In this document: piece by piece, positions 8,439 through 18,189 of the stretch | Numbering within the stretch: position 1 is the first letter of the stretch | Layout: each line of letters begins with the position of its first letter | Assembly: GCF_000010805.1 (NCBI RefSeq) | Contig: NC_012522.1 | Location: 4,402,001-4,466,000 of the forward strand | DNA: 64,000 nt | Reading direction: 5' to 3' | DNA from: Rhodococcus opacus B4 | Lineage (GTDB): Bacteria > Actinomycetota > Actinomycetes > Mycobacteriales > Mycobacteriaceae | The notes under the pieces: generated by a model | What the model was told of the DNA's origin: nothing | The model's input: only the letters and a program-made list of their open reading frames with translations | Databases searched by the model: none | Translations under genes and position numbers: made by a program

Positions 8439-9960
8439 CGGCGCGCGGCAGGTCGGCCCGCAACTCCACATCGGTGACGAAGTCCCCGTCGCCGGGCTCG
8501 TAGCGCCGCTGCGGATCGAAGTCCTCCACCCGGAAGCTGTCCAGGGTGGGAGAGTGCGTCGTGACGGCGAGGGTTCCGCCGTCGACGTCGAACTGCAGCA
8601 GGCGCTGGAACCCGGTCTCGCGGAGGCCGTTCACCGTGAAGTACTGGTAGTCGGCCAGCAACTCCACGACCTTCCGGTCGGTGTCGCCCACCTTCCGGTC
8701 GGTGACCGTCGTCTGCCCGTCGACGTGTCCCGCGAGGACCAGGAAGACACTGTCGAACGGGACGACGAGCCGGTTCCAGATCTGCTGTCCCGCACTGGTG
8801 CCGATGTCGCCGAACCCGCTCATCCGCAGCGAGCCGTCCTCGTCCAGGTAGTAGTGGCTGCCGACCACCACGTTGCGGTCCGGATGGTCGGCGAGCACGT
8901 CCTCGGCCCATTGCAGGACGTGCTCGGGCGGGTTGTAGCCGATGTAGAGCATCAGGAATTTCGCGCCGGCGATGTCGAGTAGGTCGTAGTGCGCCGAATT
9001 GTCCGTGTCCGTAACGGATTCACCCCAGTACGGCTGGTCGCGGAACCGCCACGGCCCGAAGAACTCGTTGTACAGGGCGTGGTTCTTCTCGTGTTCGCCG
9101 GGAATGAGCCGTCCGCCGACGTTCCACAGGTTGTCGTGGTTGCCGGGCAGGACGCCGTACGGGACGCCCGCGTCCTCGAGCGTTGCCATCGCCCGGTCCG
9201 CCACCTCGAACTCGGGCCGCGCGCGGGACTCGGGCGCCCCCGGGCGGATCCAGCTCTGGACGAGGTCGCCGGTGTGCATCGAATACGCGATCTTGCGTTC
9301 GGCGGCGTTGTCGGCGGTCCAGCGGGTCATGTCGAAATACACCTCCGGCCGGTCCCGGGACACGTACTGGGTGTCGGAGAGGTGCTGCAACGCGAAGTCG
9401 TACGTGTCCGGGTCGGCGAACTGCTGATCGGCTGTCGCGTTGGACTCGCGGAAACTCCGGTCCCGCCGCGGGCCGTCGATGACGAGGATCTGCGCGGAGT
9501 CCGCGTCCTCGATCCGGGTGGACAGGGTGACCGGGCCGCCCGGTTCGGACGGCTGCGCCGTCGCGACCGGTTCACTCCAGCTGCCGGCTTCCTCGTCCCA
9601 CACGTGCATCGCGAGGTCGTCGAGATTCACCGAATGCCCCTGCCAGGTGACGTCGGTGTCGGCGGTGTCCGGGGGAAACCGGACCTCGTATCGCATGTAC
9701 GGGTACTCGCCGAAGCCGTGGCTGGTGGCCGACGTGCCGTTCGACTCCTCGCCCGGAACCCGCTGCGAGGGGGTGGCCTCACCGGTGGTCCCGGCGAACA
9801 TCACCGCCGACGCCAGCGGCGCCGACGTGGTGAGGCCACGGGCAGGCAGTCCCGACGCGCCGCGGGGCTCGGGATCGGCCAGCGCCACCATGTCGCCGCC
9901 GAGCAGTGCCGCGGCGAGTGACACCGCAGTCAGCGCGGCAAACCTTCCCGGCACGCTCAT
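8422..9960 (-). CDS. Secreted metallophosphoesterase
   Basis: This is a 512-residue exported protein with a signal peptide of about 29 residues ending ALA-DPEP. After an N-terminal beta-rich region (to ~185) comes a calcineurin-like domain: LQHLSDTQY (~193), HTGDLVQ (~229), PGNHDN (~272), VVGSHYYLDED and LAGHVDGQ. The first metal motif has SDTQ where DxH is usual, a substitution seen in several extracellular subfamilies. It probably hydrolyses phosphoesters in the envelope; the substrate is not predictable. ATG 9960 begins MSVPGRFAALTAVSLAAALL. The gene appears monocistronic. Confidence 0.85.
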   Translation of the reverse strand: MSVPGRFAALTAVSLAAALLGGDMVALADPEPRGASGLPARGLTTSAPLASAVMFAGTTGEATPSQRVPGEESNGTSATSHGFGEYPYMRYEVRFPPDTADTDVTWQGHSVNLDDLAMHVWDEEAGSWSEPVATAQPSEPGGPVTLSTRIEDADSAQILVIDGPRRDRSFRESNATADQQFADPDTYDFALQHLSDTQYVSRDRPEVYFDMTRWTADNAAERKIAYSMHTGDLVQSWIRPGAPESRARPEFEVADRAMATLEDAGVPYGVLPGNHDNLWNVGGRLIPGEHEKNHALYNEFFGPWRFRDQPYWGESVTDTDNSAHYDLLDIAGAKFLMLYIGYNPPEHVLQWAEDVLADHPDRNVVVGSHYYLDEDGSLRMSGFGDIGTSAGQQIWNRLVVPFDSVFLVLAGHVDGQTTVTDRKVGDTDRKVVELLADYQYFTVNGLRETGFQRLLQFDVDGGTLAVTTHSPTLDSFRVEDFDPQRRYEPGDGDFVTDVELRADLPRAVIPVP

Positions 9961-9999
9961 GACCCGAGGTTACAAGCGCGGCCGGGAAGGTGCCGGTCG

Positions 10000-10560
10000 T
10001 CAGGCCTTGCGGCCGAGGAACGCGAGGACCCGGGTCTGCTCGTCGGCGTCCGCGGGCACGTCCACGGCCGGACCGCACACCCCGGCCGTGCGGATGTTGT
10101 CGCCCAGTCCCTCGGCGACGCCCCCGACCCACGTCAGGTCCTCGGCGGGAATGGTCTCGTCGAGACCGGTGGCCCGGGCCAGGTCCCAGCCGTGGATCAC
10201 CAGGTCGAAGCAGTAGAAGCTGTCGACCGTCTTTCCGAGGTCGGTGCGGCCGAAGTGCCCGTCGTACTCGCGGCCCGCCTTGGCCGGATCGTCGAGGATC
10301 TCCTGCATGCCGTCGCGCGTCGCCGCCCACGCGGCAACCGGGTCGTCGTCGACGGACGGCGGCTCCGGCAGTTCCAGATCGACGACGGTGACGATGTAGC
10401 GCTGCGTGTCGATCACGTGCCGCACGACGTCGCGGGCCGTCCAGCCGTCGCACGGAGACGCGTCGTCCCAGCGTGCGGCGGGCACGGATTCGACGCGCTT
10501 CGTGAACTTCGCGGCGAGGTCGCGGTAATGGACTGCGGGAGTTTCGGTTGTCGAGGTCAT
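10000..10560 (-). CDS. TIGR03086-like metal-binding protein (DinB/mycothiol-dependent fold)
   Basis: This is a 186-residue protein of the actinobacterial DinB-like family. It has HYRDLAAKF, the SPCDGWTARDVVRHVID segment with a metal-ligand His, and YCFDLVIHGWDLARATG with a second His and Asp. Some relatives use mycothiol as a cofactor; none of that can be assigned here. Its ATG overlaps the stop of the upstream AraC gene (ATGA at 10557-10560), so translation is coupled. The AraC protein therefore probably controls, or functions with, this protein. Confidence 0.82.
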   Translation of the reverse strand: MTSTTETPAVHYRDLAAKFTKRVESVPAARWDDASPCDGWTARDVVRHVIDTQRYIVTVVDLELPEPPSVDDDPVAAWAATRDGMQEILDDPAKAGREYDGHFGRTDLGKTVDSFYCFDLVIHGWDLARATGLDETIPAEDLTWVGGVAEGLGDNIRTAGVCGPAVDVPADADEQTRVLAFLGRKA

Positions 10561-11366
10561 GCTGCCGATTCTTCTCCCTTCCGGCGTCCCCGGGCTTGAA
10601 CATTTCCGACATCGACGACGGACTCCGTCCCGTGCCAGCCGGGGGCCTCACTGGCGAGCAGGTCGGACGGCGTGAGCGAGGAGATCCGCCGGCATTCCCG
10701 CGACAGGTGCGCCTGATCGCTGTAGCCGGCGGTGGCGGCCAGGTCGGCGAGCCCGGACCGCGGCCCCGACTGCGCCAGCGCCATGAACCGTTGCAGCCGC
10801 AGGATTCCGCGGAGCGTCGCGGGACCGTATCCGAACGCGTCGTTGCATCGCCGCTGCAGTTGCCGTTCCGTGACGGACGCGGCGTCGGCGAGCGCGCCGA
10901 CGTTCCACGAGTGCCGGGCCAGGGCCTGCCGCACGGTGCCGATGAGCGGGTCGGCCTCCGGCCCGCGGTTCCGCCACGCGCGCACGGCGCTCTCGAACAG
11001 GGCGATTCGTTCGGCGTCGCCGGACGCGTTGTCGAGCCGGTCGGTCAGTTTCCGCTCCCACGTGGACCCGAGTACGTCGCCGAGACCGACCCGGAGGTTG
11101 CGGACCTCGGCCGCCGACGTCCGCAGCAGATGCGGGCCGGCACCGGGACGGAAACGGACACCGACGGATTCGGTGCCCGGCGGCAGCGTGAACGACCAGG
11201 CGGTGGTCTCGGGACCGCACACCCGGATCCCCACGCCCCGGATCCACAGGATGTCCATGCAGGCGTCGGGCACCAGCAGATGCTCGCCCTGCGTGCGCGC
11301 GGACCACCCGCACACCAGGGTGCGCGCGAGGTCGGGTGCCGGCGAGGTCGGCGCGTACCAGCCCAT
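10557..11366 (-). CDS. AraC family transcriptional regulator
   Basis: This is a 269-residue protein when started at ATG 11366 (MGWYAPTSPAPDLARTL). The frame is open to GTG 11462, and neither start has a strong Shine-Dalgarno. The N-terminal part resembles DUF6597-type sensor domains (LLVPDACMDILWIRG, GVRFRPGAGPHLL). The C-terminal AraC-type HTH runs over the last ~95 residues: VGALADAASVTERQLQRRCNDAFGY and DLAATAGYSDQAHLSRECRR. It is coupled by ATGA overlap to the DinB-like gene. The inducer is unknown. Confidence 0.86.
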   Translation of the reverse strand: MGWYAPTSPAPDLARTLVCGWSARTQGEHLLVPDACMDILWIRGVGIRVCGPETTAWSFTLPPGTESVGVRFRPGAGPHLLRTSAAEVRNLRVGLGDVLGSTWERKLTDRLDNASGDAERIALFESAVRAWRNRGPEADPLIGTVRQALARHSWNVGALADAASVTERQLQRRCNDAFGYGPATLRGILRLQRFMALAQSGPRSGLADLAATAGYSDQAHLSRECRRISSLTPSDLLASEAPGWHGTESVVDVGNVQARGRRKGEESAA

Positions 11367-11521
11367 GGACAGAAGCGTAATTCCGGATACCGACACGTGC
11401 GCGACCCTCACATCGCCCGAAGTGCCCGCACCGGCACGTAACTCGAGGTGAACTGTATGCACGGGTCCGCAGAGGTTCCCCGGAGGCCCGCCACTTCGCC
11501 GTCACAGAGAACGAGGACTCC

Positions 11522-12037
11522 ATGAGACGAACATGGGCGCTGGCAGCGATCGCCGCCGTCAGCCTGACCTTCTCGAGTTGCGCCTACGACAGCACCGATT
11601 CCGGCGACACGGGCGGCAACGCCCCGGTGTCCCCGACGCCGACGTCTCCACCCGCCGCGCCCGGAACACCCGTCCTGAAGATGGGCCCCACGACGCTCGG
11701 CGAGGTGATGGTCGACGAAGGTGGGATGACGGTCTACGTCTACGACAACGACGAGGTCGGCTCCGGTGCCAGTTCCTGCCGGGACACCTGCCTGCAGTCG
11801 TGGCCGCCGGTCACCTCCGTGACCGAGAACCCGACGGTGCAGGGGCTGAAGGAAGTCGTCATCGACACCATTCCCGCGGCGGACGGCACCCACCAGCTCA
11901 CCGTGAACGGCCGCCCCGTGTACCGGTACAAAGACGACGACGAACCCGGTGACGCATACGGGCAGGCGGTCGGCAGCGTCTGGTGGACCCTCGACTCCGC
12001 GGGCAACCCGGTCACGACAACTGCGGGCGGCGAGTAG
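11522..12037 (+). CDS. Predicted lipoprotein with Yx(F/W/Y)xxD repeats
   Basis: This is a 171-residue lipoprotein. The signal peptide ends in the lipobox LTFSSC (Cys ~20), followed by a Pro/Thr/Ser linker. The mature domain has two repeats with the family signature, VYVYDND (~75) and VYRYKDDD (~130), and a Cys pair in SCRDTCLQSWPP. Proteins of this type (COG4315) are surface lipoproteins of unknown function, sometimes in electron-transfer contexts. Its 3' end overlaps the convergent DUF1275 gene by 26 bp. Confidence 0.84.
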   Translation: MRRTWALAAIAAVSLTFSSCAYDSTDSGDTGGNAPVSPTPTSPPAAPGTPVLKMGPTTLGEVMVDEGGMTVYVYDNDEVGSGASSCRDTCLQSWPPVTSVTENPTVQGLKEVVIDTIPAADGTHQLTVNGRPVYRYKDDDEPGDAYGQAVGSVWWTLDSAGNPVTTTAGGE

Positions 12038-12695
12038 CGCGGTCGATTCTCAGGTGGACGGTGACGGTCAGCGCCGCGGACAGCGCGGCAGCGAACCACA
12101 GGGCGTCCAGCCCGATCCAGCGGTGCGCGAGAGCGCCCGTCACCGCTCCTGTCACCAGGCCCGCCCACAGCGCGAGATGTCGTAGCCACGCCCACCGCGG
12201 TCCGCCGAACAGTGCCGCGGCCAGCCGGTGGCCCATCTTCACGAGGGCGCCCGTCATGTAGGTGAGGCCGATGGTGACCTCGCCGTCCTTCTGGAAGAAA
12301 GAGTTTTCGGCGCCCATGGCGAGCAGCATCGCGCCGACGGCCACGGTGCTCGCCCCGAAGGTCGCGGCGACGGCGCCTGCGATCAGGAGCCCCGACACCA
12401 CGGCGAGCACCGTCGTCCGGGCGGGCAGCCGCGTGCGATCGGACAGGTGCACGACGACGGCACCCAGGGCGCAACCGAGGACGAACGTGCCGATGACCGC
12501 CGCGGCGGTCAGCGCGGGCGCCCACGTTCCGTCCGCGAAATCGACGCTGAACCGGGTGAGATTGCCGCTCATGAACGCGACGAAGAACCCGCCGAGTGTG
12601 ATGAATCCGAGCGCGTCGACGTAGCCGGCCAGCGCGGACAGCACCACCGCCAGCGCGAGCATTCGCCTGCTGTCGTCGATCGGCACATCACACAT
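12012..12695 (-). CDS. DUF1275 (YoaK-type) membrane protein
   Basis: This is a 227-residue membrane protein with about six helices. The DUF1275 hallmarks are LSALAGYVDALGFITLGGFFVAFMSGNLTRF near the N-terminus and AENSFFQKDGEVTIGLTYMTGALVKMGHRLA in the middle. ATG 12695 begins MCDVPIDDSRRM; the frame is open further upstream into the neighbouring gene, but that part is antisense-shadow composition. Function is unknown for the family. It is separated from the upstream esterase by a strong terminator. Confidence 0.86.
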   Translation of the reverse strand: MCDVPIDDSRRMLALAVVLSALAGYVDALGFITLGGFFVAFMSGNLTRFSVDFADGTWAPALTAAAVIGTFVLGCALGAVVVHLSDRTRLPARTTVLAVVSGLLIAGAVAATFGASTVAVGAMLLAMGAENSFFQKDGEVTIGLTYMTGALVKMGHRLAAALFGGPRWAWLRHLALWAGLVTGAVTGALAHRWIGLDALWFAAALSAALTVTVHLRIDRATRRPQLS

Positions 12696-12713
12696 CAAAC
12701 ACCGCGGGAAACG

Positions 12714-12749
12714 ACAGCGGCCCCCGATCCGGAGATCGGGGGCCGCTGT
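12714..12749. terminator. Perfect 16-bp hairpin terminator
   Basis: Arms ACAGCGGCCCCCGATC (12714-12729) and its exact complement (12734-12749) enclose a CGGA tetraloop. It lies just past the stop of the mycolyltransferase-like gene on the reverse strand and before the DUF1275 start. Confidence 0.85.
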
Positions 12750-12760
12750 GGCGTGAATGC

Positions 12761-13720
12761 TCAGGCGGTGCCGAGGGCGGGCGCGAGAGTGCTGGCCCAG
12801 GACTCGTGCAGGCGGTCCTGCCAGTAGGGCCACGTGTGGAGGCCCTCGTCGGCGATGTGCGTCTGCACGTTGGCGCCTGCGGCCTTCGCCGCGGGGACGA
12901 AGGACCTGCTGCTCAGGCCGGAGGCGGTCTCGAGGGGAACCGTCTGGGAGAACTTCACCGGGTCGAACGAGTCGCTGTCCGGGTCGACGGTCGGGTCGCC
13001 GGCCGCCGCACCCGCACCGGACGAGATGTAGACGGACTTGCCGCGCAGTGCGCCGACGTTGAGCAGCGGATCGTTGCGAAGCCACGCAGCCGACGGCCAG
13101 AAGCCCCACATGTTCAGCGCGTTGCCGCCCATCTGGGCGACGGACACCTGAATGCCCTGCGCGAAGCCGGGCGAGCTGGCCGTCGGGTAGCCGCTGTAGG
13201 ACGCGACGGCCTTGTAGAAGTCGGGGTGGTGGGTCGCGAGGTTCAGCGCGGAGGTGCCGCTCATCGACAGACCGGCGACCGCGTTGTTCACGCCGTCGCT
13301 GCCGAACTGCGAAGCCATCACCGGGGGCAGTTCCTGGGTCAGGAAGGTCTCCCACTTGACGCGGCCCAGCTTCGGGTCGTCGCGCAGCCAGTCGGAGTAG
13401 AAGGTGCCGCCGCCGCCGAACGGGATGACCACGTTGACGTGCTTGCCCGCGAAGAAGTTCTCCACGTCGGTCTCGATCAGCCAGCCGTTGTTGTCGTCCG
13501 GCGCGCGCAGACCGTCGAGCAGGTACAGCGTCGGCGCGGGACCGCCGCCCGCGGCCTTCAGCACCTTGACCGGAATGTTCTTGTTCATCGCCGGTGAGTA
13601 CACCGAGATCACGGCCGAGTCGGCATGCGCGATGCCGGTTCCGGCCAGTACGGACACGAGGCCCGATGCCAACACTGCGACCAGGCCCACGATCAGCGCG
13701 CGGGTGCGACGTATCGCCAT
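12761..13720 (-). CDS. Antigen 85/mycolyltransferase-type alpha/beta-hydrolase
   Basis: This is a 319-residue secreted esterase with a signal peptide of ~33 residues ending AHA-DS. The Ag85-type features are TLYLLDGLRAPDDNNGWL (~62), the nucleophile elbow GLSMSGTSAL (~148), the conserved WGFWPSAAW region, and DEGLHTWPYWQDRLH with the catalytic His. Mycolyltransferases move mycolic acid between trehalose monomycolate, arabinogalactan and trehalose dimycolate at the outer envelope. A role in mycolate transfer is likely but not certain, since some paralogues have other acyl acceptors. ATG 13720 is used. This gene is a strong marker of a mycolate-containing actinobacterium. Confidence 0.87.
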   Translation of the reverse strand: MAIRRTRALIVGLVAVLASGLVSVLAGTGIAHADSAVISVYSPAMNKNIPVKVLKAAGGGPAPTLYLLDGLRAPDDNNGWLIETDVENFFAGKHVNVVIPFGGGGTFYSDWLRDDPKLGRVKWETFLTQELPPVMASQFGSDGVNNAVAGLSMSGTSALNLATHHPDFYKAVASYSGYPTASSPGFAQGIQVSVAQMGGNALNMWGFWPSAAWLRNDPLLNVGALRGKSVYISSGAGAAAGDPTVDPDSDSFDPVKFSQTVPLETASGLSSRSFVPAAKAAGANVQTHIADEGLHTWPYWQDRLHESWASTLAPALGTA

Positions 13721-13886
13721 CCGAATGTCCTTCTATCTCGTAACAGACACTGCACAGCGAACGCTGCACCGGAGACGATAACAGGAAGATAACGGGTTGC
13801 GCCCGGTGTGGCCTGGGATTCTCGGCGCCGAAGGGTTCGCGGGCGGCAGTCCGGGGCGGCGCCACCGGTTTGCCCGGAGATGCAAA

Positions 13887-13926
13887 GAACCCCTGTGAAC
13901 CGCTTCGCAGCGGTTCACAGGGGTTC
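13887..13926 (-). terminator. Intrinsic terminator of tRNA-Ser
   Basis: A perfect 18-bp stem, GAACCCCTGTGAACCGCT with its complement (13887-13904/13909-13926), has a 4-nt loop. On the reverse strand it directly follows the tRNA and is trailed by a short T-rich TTCTTT sequence. Confidence 0.88.
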
Positions 13927-13929
13927 CTG

Positions 13930-14017
13930 TGGCGGAGGATAGGGGATTTGAACCCCTGAGGGCGTTAACCCAACCCGCGTTCCAGGCGAGCGCCATAGGC
14001 CACTAGGCGAATCCTCC
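13930..14017 (-). tRNA. tRNA-Ser (anticodon GGA)
   Basis: This is an 88-nt class II tRNA with encoded CCA. Acceptor arms GGAGGAT and ATCCTCC pair. The anticodon arm CTCGC-CTGGAAC-GCGGG presents GGA. A long variable arm (TTGGG...CCCTC region) and the T arm AGGGG-TTCAAAT-CCCCT follow. The long variable arm and GGA identify serine, reading UCC/UCU. Confidence 0.96.
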
Positions 14018-14076
14018 GTGGAGGAGCATACCCAACGACCACGGCTCACCGTTAAACGACCAGGTGGCCGCCGGTT

Positions 14077-14571
14077 CTACCCCCACTTCAACTGGCTGAG
14101 GGCATGCTCGGCGAGCGGCGCGGACCGGTCGCAGGACGTGTCCGGGTTGGCGGTCGCGTCGAGACCGAACTTCGTCTCGATCGACAGGGTGCCCGCGTCG
14201 GTGGTGACCTCGAGGATGCACTGGTATTTGCTCTCGGCGAGCGCCCGGCCTTCGAGCCCGCCGACGCCGACCGTGCGTAGCGGGTCGACCGGTTCCGGCG
14301 CGCTGGTAGTGGTGACCGTCACAGTGTTCAGCGCCTCGGGTTTGCCCCACGTGCAGGCGCGACGTTCCGGACTGTCGGTGGCGACGCCCTCGCCGGCGCC
14401 TGCGGTCAGAAGCGGCGCGAGCGTCGAGTCGTCCGCGAGCGAGCACGCGTCGGCCGCGTCCCAGCTGACGGCATCGGATGTGGCTGCGTCTTCGCTGCTC
14501 CCGCCGCACGCCGACAGTGCTGCCACGACGGCGGCGAGGGTCGCCACGTGTGCTGTCCTTCTGAGTTTCAT
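14077..14571 (-). CDS. DUF3558-like lipoprotein
   Basis: This is a 164-residue lipoprotein: MKLRRTAHVATLAAVVAALSAC with lipobox LSAC, then a Ser/Asp-rich linker and a compact domain starting WDAADACSLADDSTLAPLL. Cys pairs (CSL, ACTWGKP, YQCILEV, SCDRS) suggest disulfides. DUF3558-type lipoproteins are common in mycobacteria and relatives; their roles are mostly unknown. ATG 14571 is used. It is divergent from ffs and has no operon partner. Confidence 0.75.
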   Translation of the reverse strand: MKLRRTAHVATLAAVVAALSACGGSSEDAATSDAVSWDAADACSLADDSTLAPLLTAGAGEGVATDSPERRACTWGKPEALNTVTVTTTSAPEPVDPLRTVGVGGLEGRALAESKYQCILEVTTDAGTLSIETKFGLDATANPDTSCDRSAPLAEHALSQLKWG

Positions 14572-14699
14572 CCCGATCCTTTGCCGACGGTGGCCGAATG
14601 CGGGGGCGACCGTAGCACTGGCCCCGGTCCGACGTGCGGTGTCGGGCCGGGGCCGGGGTGGATCCCGGCAGCGGCTCGGGGCCGTCTACACTCTGTGGT

Positions 14700-16133
<1,434 letters not shown>

Positions 16134-16137
16134 AAGC

Positions 16138-16182
16138 ACACGTCCGGCCGCTCACCTGTTCCGGGTGAGCGGCCGGACGTGT
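16138..16182. terminator. Perfect 19-bp bidirectional terminator
   Basis: Arms ACACGTCCGGCCGCTCACC (16138-16156) and its exact complement (16164-16182) enclose a 7-nt loop. It sits between the convergent aminotransferase and DUF1206 genes, 4 bp after one stop and 2 bp before the other. Confidence 0.88.
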
Positions 16183-16184
16183 CT

Positions 16185-17021
16185 CTACATCCTGGCGTAG
16201 CGCGCCATCACGAAGCTGTACACCCCGTACGCGGCGATGCCCAGCGCCGCGAGGATCAGCAGGAACTGCCCGAACGGCGCCGAGCCGAGGGTCTTCACCG
16301 CGCCGTCGATGCCGGTGGCCTTGGACGGGTCGGAGTTGAAGACCGCCACGATCACCAGCACGCCGGCACCCGCGATGACGAGCCCCTTGGCCACGTACCC
16401 GACCACGCCGAGCGGTTCTACGAACCTCGACGGGGTGCCCTTCAGATCGTCCAGGAAGTTCTTGGCCGCCCCCTTGTAGACGTGGTAGCCGCCGACGCCG
16501 ATGGCGACCAGAGCGACGACGATCAGGACGAACTTTCCGCCGCCGGACTGCATCAGCCGGGCGCTGAGTCCGGCGTTCTGCTCGCCGCTGGACTTGCCGC
16601 CGCCCCGCGCGAACTGGACTGCCGAGAACGCGAACGCGAAGTAGACGACGGCCAGGCTGAGCGCCTTGACGCGATCCATCGCCGACGTCCCGCCGTCGTT
16701 CCCGTCGGACTGTTCGGAGGGGTGCGGGCCGACGATCGTCTCGGCGAGCCGCCACAGCGCCATCGCGACGAACACGATCGCCGCCACCCAGAGCACGAAC
16801 CGCCCCCCGGGTTTCGACGCCAGCGTGCCCAGCGCCCCGGACTGATCGGCGTTGCCGCCGCTGCCGAACGCGAGCTGGAGGATGATGTACGCGATCAGCA
16901 GATGCACGAAACCGCTCATCACGTGTCCCGCGCGGGCCACCCGCTCGAACGTGGTGCTGTCCGTAGCGCGATCCACGGCTCCGCTGAATCCGCTGGCTCG
17001 GTTCGCTTCGTTCTGGGCCAT
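16185..17021 (-). CDS. DUF1206 membrane protein
   Basis: This is a 278-residue protein with six predicted helices arranged as three repeats of about 85 residues, each with a glycine-rich hydrophobic hairpin (SGFVHLLIAYIILQLAFG, KALSLAVVYFAFAFSAVQF, EPLGVVGYVAKGLVIAGAG). This three-fold repeat is the DUF1206 pattern; function is unknown. ATG 17021 has AAGGA 8 nt upstream; the longer frame to 17096 is not supported. Confidence 0.83.
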   Translation of the reverse strand: MAQNEANRASGFSGAVDRATDSTTFERVARAGHVMSGFVHLLIAYIILQLAFGSGGNADQSGALGTLASKPGGRFVLWVAAIVFVAMALWRLAETIVGPHPSEQSDGNDGGTSAMDRVKALSLAVVYFAFAFSAVQFARGGGKSSGEQNAGLSARLMQSGGGKFVLIVVALVAIGVGGYHVYKGAAKNFLDDLKGTPSRFVEPLGVVGYVAKGLVIAGAGVLVIVAVFNSDPSKATGIDGAVKTLGSAPFGQFLLILAALGIAAYGVYSFVMARYARM

Positions 17022-17106
17022 CGGGTGTCCTTCGGGTCGTGCGACGGACCGGAGTCCCTTGACCGTAGTCGTACCCGGTATCGGCCGGGCCGACACCGGG
17101 TGAGCG

Positions 17107-18117
17107 CTATTGCACTGAGCTCGTGACGCGGTCGATCAGGTTGGATGCGCTGTAGTAGTCGAGCCGGAAGCTGTCCTTGCCGAGTCCGGTCACCTGCTTC
17201 TTCTCCACGGACGGCGTCTGCTGCAGAGTCGGATCCGCGAGGAACCGCTCGGCGTCCGCCGCGTCACCGATCACGATGAACGTGGTGTTGCCGGGCACCG
17301 CCCGGGGCAGGTTCTCCTGCCCGGCAGGCACGACGTCCTTGCGGCCGGCCATGATGCCCTTGTCGGCGGAGTTGATGTCGGCCGGCAGCTCGGCGAGCGA
17401 GAATCCGAGGCGTTCCAGCAGAATGCCCTGCGCCGATTCGGCGGTGAACATCCGCGACTCCTCGGGCGAGTTGTAGGCGAGCACGTTCACCGGGTTCGCC
17501 GCGGCGACCTTGCCGCCGAGCGCTGCCTTGGCGTCGTCGAGTTGCTGGTCGAACTTCGCGACGAGGGCGTCGGCCTGGTCCTCGGCCCCGATGGCGGCCG
17601 CGATCTGATCGCTGAGGTCCTGCCACGACTTGTCGTCGTACCGCAGCACCACGACGGGCGCGATCTGCTTCAGCGTGTCCACCTGATCGGCCGCCGAGTC
17701 GCCGCCCGTCGCGGACACGAAGATGAGGTCCGGATCTGCGGCGGTGATCTTCTCGACGTTGGGTTCGCCCTGGTAGAGCGTCTCGACGCCGCGCTCGGCG
17801 GCGATGTCGGCCCACTGCGTGAACAGGCCGTTCTCGTCGGTCACGTCGCTCGGACGCTGGGCGCCGGTGCCGATCAGGGGTGCGTCGAGGGCGAGCAGCG
17901 AGCCGGTGAGGGTGACGCTGGTCGAGACGATCCGCTCGGGCTCGAGCTCGATCGTGACGCTGCCCGTCTCGTCGGTGACGGTGCGCGGCCACCCCTGGTC
18001 GGACGCAGCGGTGGTGCCGGTGGTCGCGGACTCGGGAGCGGGATCGGACGAGCACGCGGCTGCGCCGATCCCGACGGCGAGGACAGCGGCAGCTGCCAGT
18101 GAGCGGCGAAGTTTCAC
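17107..18117 (-). CDS. fecB: Iron-siderophore ABC transporter substrate-binding lipoprotein
   Basis: This is a 336-residue lipoprotein: MKLRRSLAAAAVLAVGIGAAAC (lipobox AAAC), then a periplasmic-binding type III domain with IELEPERIVSTSVTLTGSLLALDAPLIGTG, DPDLIFVSATGGDSAADQVDTL, VVVLRYDDKSW and a long interdomain helix. It binds a ferric siderophore for an importer encoded elsewhere. GTG 18117 is chosen, with AGAGAG upstream. It is divergent from the enterochelin-esterase-like gene across an IdeR-type box, so low iron should induce both. Assignment to the FecB/FepB type is by motif; the symbol denotes family only. Confidence 0.87.
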   Translation of the reverse strand: MKLRRSLAAAAVLAVGIGAAACSSDPAPESATTGTTAASDQGWPRTVTDETGSVTIELEPERIVSTSVTLTGSLLALDAPLIGTGAQRPSDVTDENGLFTQWADIAAERGVETLYQGEPNVEKITAADPDLIFVSATGGDSAADQVDTLKQIAPVVVLRYDDKSWQDLSDQIAAAIGAEDQADALVAKFDQQLDDAKAALGGKVAAANPVNVLAYNSPEESRMFTAESAQGILLERLGFSLAELPADINSADKGIMAGRKDVVPAGQENLPRAVPGNTTFIVIGDAADAERFLADPTLQQTPSVEKKQVTGLGKDSFRLDYYSASNLIDRVTSSVQ

Positions 18118-18152
18118 AGTGGACTCTCTTTCGCAGGGGTAAGGAATCTGAT

Positions 18153-18171
18153 TTAGGCTAGCGTTACCTAC
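18153..18171. promoter_or_regulatory. Iron box (IdeR/DtxR-type operator)
   Basis: TTAGGCTAGCGTTACCTA (18153-18170) matches the IdeR/DtxR 19-mer consensus TTAGGTTAGSCTAACCTAA at most positions and lies between the two divergent iron genes. Fe-IdeR would repress both. The match is by eye to a known consensus. Confidence 0.7.
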
Positions 18172-18189
18172 ATTCGAATGGGGAAGTGG

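Noticed and set aside
12012-13865. A single 617-residue fusion protein across DUF1275 and the esterase
   Set aside because: The N-terminal part is antisense-type or wrong-frame sequence over the esterase; a terminator and good ATG at 12695 separate two genes.
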